Positions 14,113-16,933 of a stretch of DNA of 16,933 nt are shown here, one piece after another (the first letter of the stretch is position 1; the number at the start of each line of letters is the position of its first letter). Position numbers and translations under genes: made by a program. Location of the stretch: the NCBI GenBank assembly GCA_964560565.1, contig CAZLMF010000035.1, positions 1-16,933 on the forward strand, in the 5' to 3' direction. The stretch comes from CAZLMF01 sp964560565 (lineage in GTDB: Bacteria > Bacillota > Clostridia > Oscillospirales > Ruminococcaceae). A model generated the notes under the pieces. It was not told where the DNA came from. It ran no database searches and worked only from the letters and a program-made list of their open reading frames with translations.

Positions 14113-15180
14113 TTATACAGTAACTGTCCAGTTGAATTCATCCTTAATCTTACCCCACTGGATACCTGTAAGCTCATTGTAAAGCCTCTGCGAAATCTCG
14201 CCAATCTTGCCACCTGTCAGCGACATAACTTTATCACCATATTTAAGTATGCCAACTGGAGAGATAACTGCCGCTGTGCCTGTGCCAAAGGCTTCCTTAA
14301 GAAGTCCCTTATCATAAGCCTCAACAATTTCATCAATGCTTAGGCGACGCTCAACAACCTTGCATCCCCAACTGCGTGCAAGCTCAATAGTTGACTTGCG
14401 TGTAATTCCTGGGAGAATACTACCGCGCAGTTCAGGAGTAATAATTTCATCACCTATGACAAAGAATACGTTCATAGCGCCGACTTCTTCAATGTACTTG
14501 CGCTCAACACCATCAAGCCAAAGAACTTGCTCATAGCCTTGATCGTGCGCCTTAACCTGCGCAAGAAGGGATGCAGCGTAGTTGCCGCCGGTTTTAACCA
14601 TGCCCGTTCCGCCCTTTACAGCGCGAACATATTCATGCTCAACATAAATCTTAACAGGGTTAATTCCCGATGAGTAATAAGCGCCTGATGGGGAAAGAAT
14701 TACAATGTATTTATATTCATCTGATGGCTTAACGCCAAGCTTTGCCTCAGTAGCTATAATAAATGGGCGGATATAAAGTGATGTGCCATCAGCATGAGGC
14801 ACCCAATCACGCTCAACATTGATTAACTGTGTAAGTGAATCCAAGAGCAACTCCTCATCCATTTGAGGCATTGCAATTCTCGTACAGGACTCATTAAGCC
14901 TTTTGAAGTTCTCCTGTGGGCGGAATAGTCGAATCTTGCCGTCTACACCGCGATAAGCTTTAAGTCCCTCAAAGATTTCCTGTGAGTAGTGCAGGCACAT
15001 ACACGCAGGGTCAAGCTGTAAAGGTGCATAAGGAACGATGCGTGCTGAATGCCAGCCCTTGCCCTTTGTATAGTCGATAATCAGCATATGGTCAGTAGTT
15101 ATACTGCCAAAACCGAGCTTGCTTTCATCAAGTGGCTTTTGCTTGGGATTGCGTGTTTCCTCAAAACTAACCTTTTTCAT
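14113..15180 (-). CDS. ilvE: branched-chain amino acid aminotransferase
   Basis: A 355-residue fold-type IV PLP aminotransferase of the longer (BCAT-II, mammalian-like) class. Visible motifs are CMCLHYSQEIFEGLKAYRG, RIAMPQM, LYIRPF and VKTGGNYAAS with the PLP lysine at K196. GYEQVLWLDG and EVGAMNVFF follow, then SILPGITRKS and AFGTGTAAVISPVG near the C-terminus. It moves amino groups between Leu/Ile/Val and 2-oxoglutarate in the cytoplasm. Some family members also accept aromatic keto acids. It has its own promoter and a strong terminator, and is not in an operon. GGGGAT serves as ribosome binding site. It lies near the iorAB cassette but on the other strand, so a shared role is only suggestive. 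Confidence 0.96.
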   Translation of the reverse strand: MKKVSFEETRNPKQKPLDESKLGFGSITTDHMLIIDYTKGKGWHSARIVPYAPLQLDPACMCLHYSQEIFEGLKAYRGVDGKIRLFRPQENFKRLNESCTRIAMPQMDEELLLDSLTQLINVERDWVPHADGTSLYIRPFIIATEAKLGVKPSDEYKYIVILSPSGAYYSSGINPVKIYVEHEYVRAVKGGTGMVKTGGNYAASLLAQVKAHDQGYEQVLWLDGVERKYIEEVGAMNVFFVIGDEIITPELRGSILPGITRKSTIELARSWGCKVVERRLSIDEIVEAYDKGLLKEAFGTGTAAVISPVGILKYGDKVMSLTGGKIGEISQRLYNELTGIQWGKIKDEFNWTVTV

Positions 15181-15215
15181 ATTATCTATCCCCTATCCAT
15201 TTTTGTTTAAAATAT

Positions 15216-15244
15216 ATTATAGCAAATTCATTGCCATTTTTCAA
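15216..15244 (-). promoter_or_regulatory. promoter of ilvE
   Basis: On the minus strand TTGAAA (15239-15244) and TATAAT (15216-15221) are 17 bases apart, with TGC before the -10 box giving an extended -10. The start point is near 15209, about 29 bases before ATG. No T-box leader or branched-chain attenuator fits in such a short leader. Confidence 0.8.
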
Positions 15245-15248
15245 CCCC

Positions 15249-15277
15249 TTGACAGAATTTATCTTTTCCTGTAAAAT
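15249..15277 (+). promoter_or_regulatory. promoter of rnpB
   Basis: TTGACA at 15249-15254 and TAAAAT at 15272-15277 with a 17-base spacer. The predicted start near 15284 coincides with the start of the P1 helix of the RNA. It is back to back with the ilvE promoter; the two -35 boxes are only 4 bases apart. Confidence 0.8.
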
Positions 15278-15283
15278 TAATAT

Positions 15284-15631
15284 GCAAGTATGCTGTGCGG
15301 TAGCGCTAAGCGTTAGCTTAGTGAGGAAAGTCCGAGCATCATAGAGCAGGGTAGCTGCTAACGGCAGCCGGAGGCGACTCTAGGGCTAGTGCAACAGAGA
15401 GATACCGCTTGGGGCTTTGGCTTCAAGTAAGGGTGGAAAGGTGAGGTAAGAGCTCACCGGCGTCTTGGCGACAAGGCGGCCATGTAAACCCTATCCGATG
15501 CAACACCGGTTGGTGTGGGGAAAGATGTGCTTGCTCGGCGCACCCCATTAAAGGTGGCATGATCCGCGGTGGCGACACCCGGACAAGATAGATTATCGCG
15601 TAAACAGAACTCGGCTTATAGGCATAGTTGC
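15284..15631 (+). ncRNA. rnpB: RNase P RNA (type A-like)
   Basis: About 348 bases carrying the universal RNase P core. P1 is formed by GCAAGTATGC (15284-15293) with GCATAGTTGC near 15622-15631, one mismatch. P3 is CTAAGC/GCTTAG at 15306-15321. The conserved GAGGAAAGTCC lies at 15323-15333, and P12 is GGTGAG/CTCACC near 15440-15460. The 3' conserved CAGAACTCGGCTTATAG lies at about 15605-15621. The catalytic RNA removes tRNA 5' leaders, with the RnpA protein encoded elsewhere. It has a consensus promoter and a strong terminator, so it is a stand-alone unit. The type assignment is by overall impression, not by covariance search. Confidence 0.95.
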
Positions 15632-15650
15632 AAACAACCTAGTTGTATGC

Positions 15651-15694
15651 AAACAGGTAACGGTTAATCCGTTACCTGTTTGTTTTTGTTTTTA
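15651..15694 (+). terminator. terminator of rnpB, inside the end of the FemAB-like gene
   Basis: AAACAGGTAACGG (15651-15663) and CCGTTACCTGTTT (15669-15681) form a perfect 13-pair stem with a TTAAT loop, followed by GTTTTTGTTTTT. The stop codon of the convergent FemAB-like gene lies in the loop. The 3' arm and T tract encode that protein's last residues. Confidence 0.92.
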
Positions 15695-16737
15695 TTGCTG
15701 TGTTTGCTTCTCAAAAAGTGAGAAAGATTATATTTTGCGGACATTGCAAGCTCATAAATCCATTTAATAAACGGCTTGTACACAACTTCTACTGTGCCAA
15801 TAAACTCGCATAAGTCACCGCCGAAGTTCTTTTTGAAGTGGTTTAGCCCCTCAAGGACTACATCTCCCACTGCAACGCCGCCAAAATCATAAATATCAAG
15901 CCCAAGCTCCAGTGCCCAGCAAATCATTTCCCATTGCAGGAGATAGTTTGGCTGCACCTCACGATGAAGATTGTCAGAACCTGCATACAGGTACCACATT
16001 TTGTTGCCGTACCAGATATTCATTGCGCATGCAATTGCAGTGTCATTATAATAAGCAAAGTAGAGCCTTGCCTTTTCTCCCATTGCATCAAGCACATGCT
16101 CATAATAGCTGCGTGGGCGCACAGAAATCCCCTGCCTGTCACCTGTAACACGCATTATACGCATGAACTCGTCTAAACCTTCTTTGCCTGTATGCTTAAT
16201 CTCAACGCCAAACTTTATTGCCTGCTTTAAGGCATATCGATGCTTGCGATGAAGACCTGCCATTATCTCGTCTTGAGTCTTTCCTGTAAGGGTAAGCCTA
16301 TAAACTGAGCTTGGTTGAATTGCAGTTGCGCCTCGTGTTTGTTTAGAAAACTGAAAGCCAGCGTCTTGATAGGACTTGCAAACATCGCCTTCACTATCCT
16401 CCAAAGCAGGTTCAGCCATAAACATATACGCATGCTCACGCTTTGCAAGGCTTTTCAGCCCATCATGTATTTCTTTGAGGGTTTGCACGTCAGCAGGATC
16501 GGCAACAGGCCCACGGTTGCCATAGAAAAGCGTAAATGGCAAAATCGGCACTTTTCTTATAAGCACCGATAGCCCACCCTTAATAGCACCGCTTTCATCT
16601 CGTGCGACAAGCACCCTGCGTGACCAGTCAGACTTTATCTCAGCCCATTGAGCGCTTTGCATAAAATGCCCGTACTTATGGGTACTATTAAAGGCTTCAA
16701 ACTCTTCTATGCTTTTTTTATTAAGAAATTCAATCAA
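15664..16737 (-). CDS. FemAB-family aminoacyltransferase (peptidoglycan interpeptide bridge, FemX/MurM-like)
   Basis: A 357-residue protein with the two tandem GNAT-like subdomains of the FemABX family. Recognisable parts are HFMQSAQWAEIK near 24-35, YGNRGPV, then the second half with GLHRKHRYALKQAIKFGVEI, AIACAMNIWYGNKMWYLYAGS, PNYLLQWEMICWALE, DIYDFGGV and LNHFKKNFGG. Relatives use aminoacyl-tRNA to add amino acids to the stem peptide of lipid II at the cytoplasmic face of the membrane. Which amino acid is added cannot be told. TTG 16737 is the start, with AAGGAG 10 bases upstream overlapping the stop of the preceding membrane-protein gene, so the two are an operon. The Lys/Asn-rich tail (NKNKNKQVTD) is an effect of the rnpB terminator lying in this DNA. 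Confidence 0.9.
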   Translation of the reverse strand: MIEFLNKKSIEEFEAFNSTHKYGHFMQSAQWAEIKSDWSRRVLVARDESGAIKGGLSVLIRKVPILPFTLFYGNRGPVADPADVQTLKEIHDGLKSLAKREHAYMFMAEPALEDSEGDVCKSYQDAGFQFSKQTRGATAIQPSSVYRLTLTGKTQDEIMAGLHRKHRYALKQAIKFGVEIKHTGKEGLDEFMRIMRVTGDRQGISVRPRSYYEHVLDAMGEKARLYFAYYNDTAIACAMNIWYGNKMWYLYAGSDNLHREVQPNYLLQWEMICWALELGLDIYDFGGVAVGDVVLEGLNHFKKNFGGDLCEFIGTVEVVYKPFIKWIYELAMSAKYNLSHFLRSKHSNKNKNKQVTD

Positions 16738-16751
16738 CTTTAAGCTTCTCC

Positions 16752-16933
16752 TTATTTAAACCTTACCTTCCCGTCAGCAGATAATTTAGGCAAAACAAAA
16801 CGAATTAGTAATACCGCCACTCCAACAACTGCAATTGCAATTAACGGGTAGAAAATATAGTCCCATATCATACTTTTGGCTTTTTGCACTTCGAGCTTTT
16901 TCGTTGTTATGAAGTAGTCGCCGCCTTCGCTTA
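16752..16933 (-). CDS. C-terminal end of an unidentified single-pass membrane protein (N-terminal part outside the window)
   Basis: The frame enters from the window edge and ends at TAA 16752-16754, giving the last 59 residues. They show a polar stretch (SEGGDYFITTKKLEVQ), then one hydrophobic membrane segment (about DYIFYPLIAIAVVGVAVLLI) and a short basic tail ending DGKVRFK. I do not recognise the family from this piece. A D-Ala-D-Ala carboxypeptidase or another cell-wall protein with a C-terminal anchor would suit the FemAB-like neighbour, but this is a guess. Its stop overlaps the ribosome binding site of the FemAB-like gene. Confidence 0.7.
   Translation of the reverse strand, partial: SEGGDYFITTKKLEVQKAKSMIWDYIFYPLIAIAVVGVAVLLIRFVLPKLSADGKVRFK

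Noticed and set aside
13963..14343. 126-codon plus-strand frame over the mazF-ilvE gap
   Set aside because: It runs through the ilvE terminator and antisense to ilvE, and has no ribosome binding site or family resemblance.
1..16933. CRISPR array, tRNA, rRNA, insertion sequence or prophage content
   Set aside because: I saw no regularly spaced repeats, tRNA-like cloverleaf, transposase, integrase or phage gene on either strand. The only stable RNA gene recognised is rnpB.

Overview
The window looks like chromosomal DNA from an anaerobic, fermentative Clostridia-type Firmicute (Ruminococcaceae/Oscillospiraceae-like). The basis is strong GGAGG ribosome binding sites with frequent GTG/TTG starts, TTGACA-17-TATAAT promoters, oxygen-sensitive ferredoxin enzymes ([FeFe]-hydrogenase, IorAB), a B. 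subtilis NdoA-like MazF and a type A-like RNase P RNA. I see no insertion sequence, phage gene, tRNA, rRNA or CRISPR array. The window begins inside hydB and ends inside an unidentified membrane-protein gene.

Region 1 (1-2966): a minus-strand operon for an electron-bifurcating, NAD-linked [FeFe]-hydrogenase, in transcription order hydC (NuoE-like), a GHKL ATPase, a small thioredoxin-fold [2Fe-2S] protein and hydB (NuoF-like, cut by the window edge). hydA presumably lies beyond position 1. Its promoter has an extended -10 box, and a Rex-like 18-bp inverted repeat lies just after the predicted transcription start.

Region 2 (2967-6138): a divergent plus-strand operon of five tightly packed genes: DRTGG protein, RsbT/RsbW-like ATPase, a sensory-type [FeFe]-hydrogenase without PAS domain, a second DRTGG protein and a PHP phosphoesterase. 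The hydrogenase keeps the Cys ligands of its clusters but has lost the proton-transfer Cys and other residues of catalytic enzymes. It is best read as an H2/redox sensor acting with two ATPases, two DRTGG proteins and a PHP enzyme. This is the most interesting system here.

Region 3 (6139-13520): a 2-oxoacid / aryl-CoA cassette on the plus strand. An SSS-family symporter and a PaaK-type aryl-acid:CoA ligase share a near-perfect promoter. After a terminator and a new promoter come iorA, iorB, a second PaaK and a double-ACT protein. Together they could convert aromatic amino-acid keto acids to aryl-acetyl-CoA and free acids (yielding reduced ferredoxin and ATP), or run in reverse to salvage aryl acids. 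The reduced ferredoxin links this region to the hydrogenase.

Region 4 (13521-16933): a solitary mazF/ndoA toxin gene (minus), ilvE branched-chain aminotransferase (minus) with its own promoter and terminator, the RNase P RNA gene rnpB (plus) with promoter and terminator, a FemAB-family aminoacyltransferase (minus) convergent with rnpB, and the C-terminal end of a membrane protein (minus). Gene-free stretches are short. The longest, 2576-2966, holds the two divergent hydrogenase-related promoters and candidate operators.
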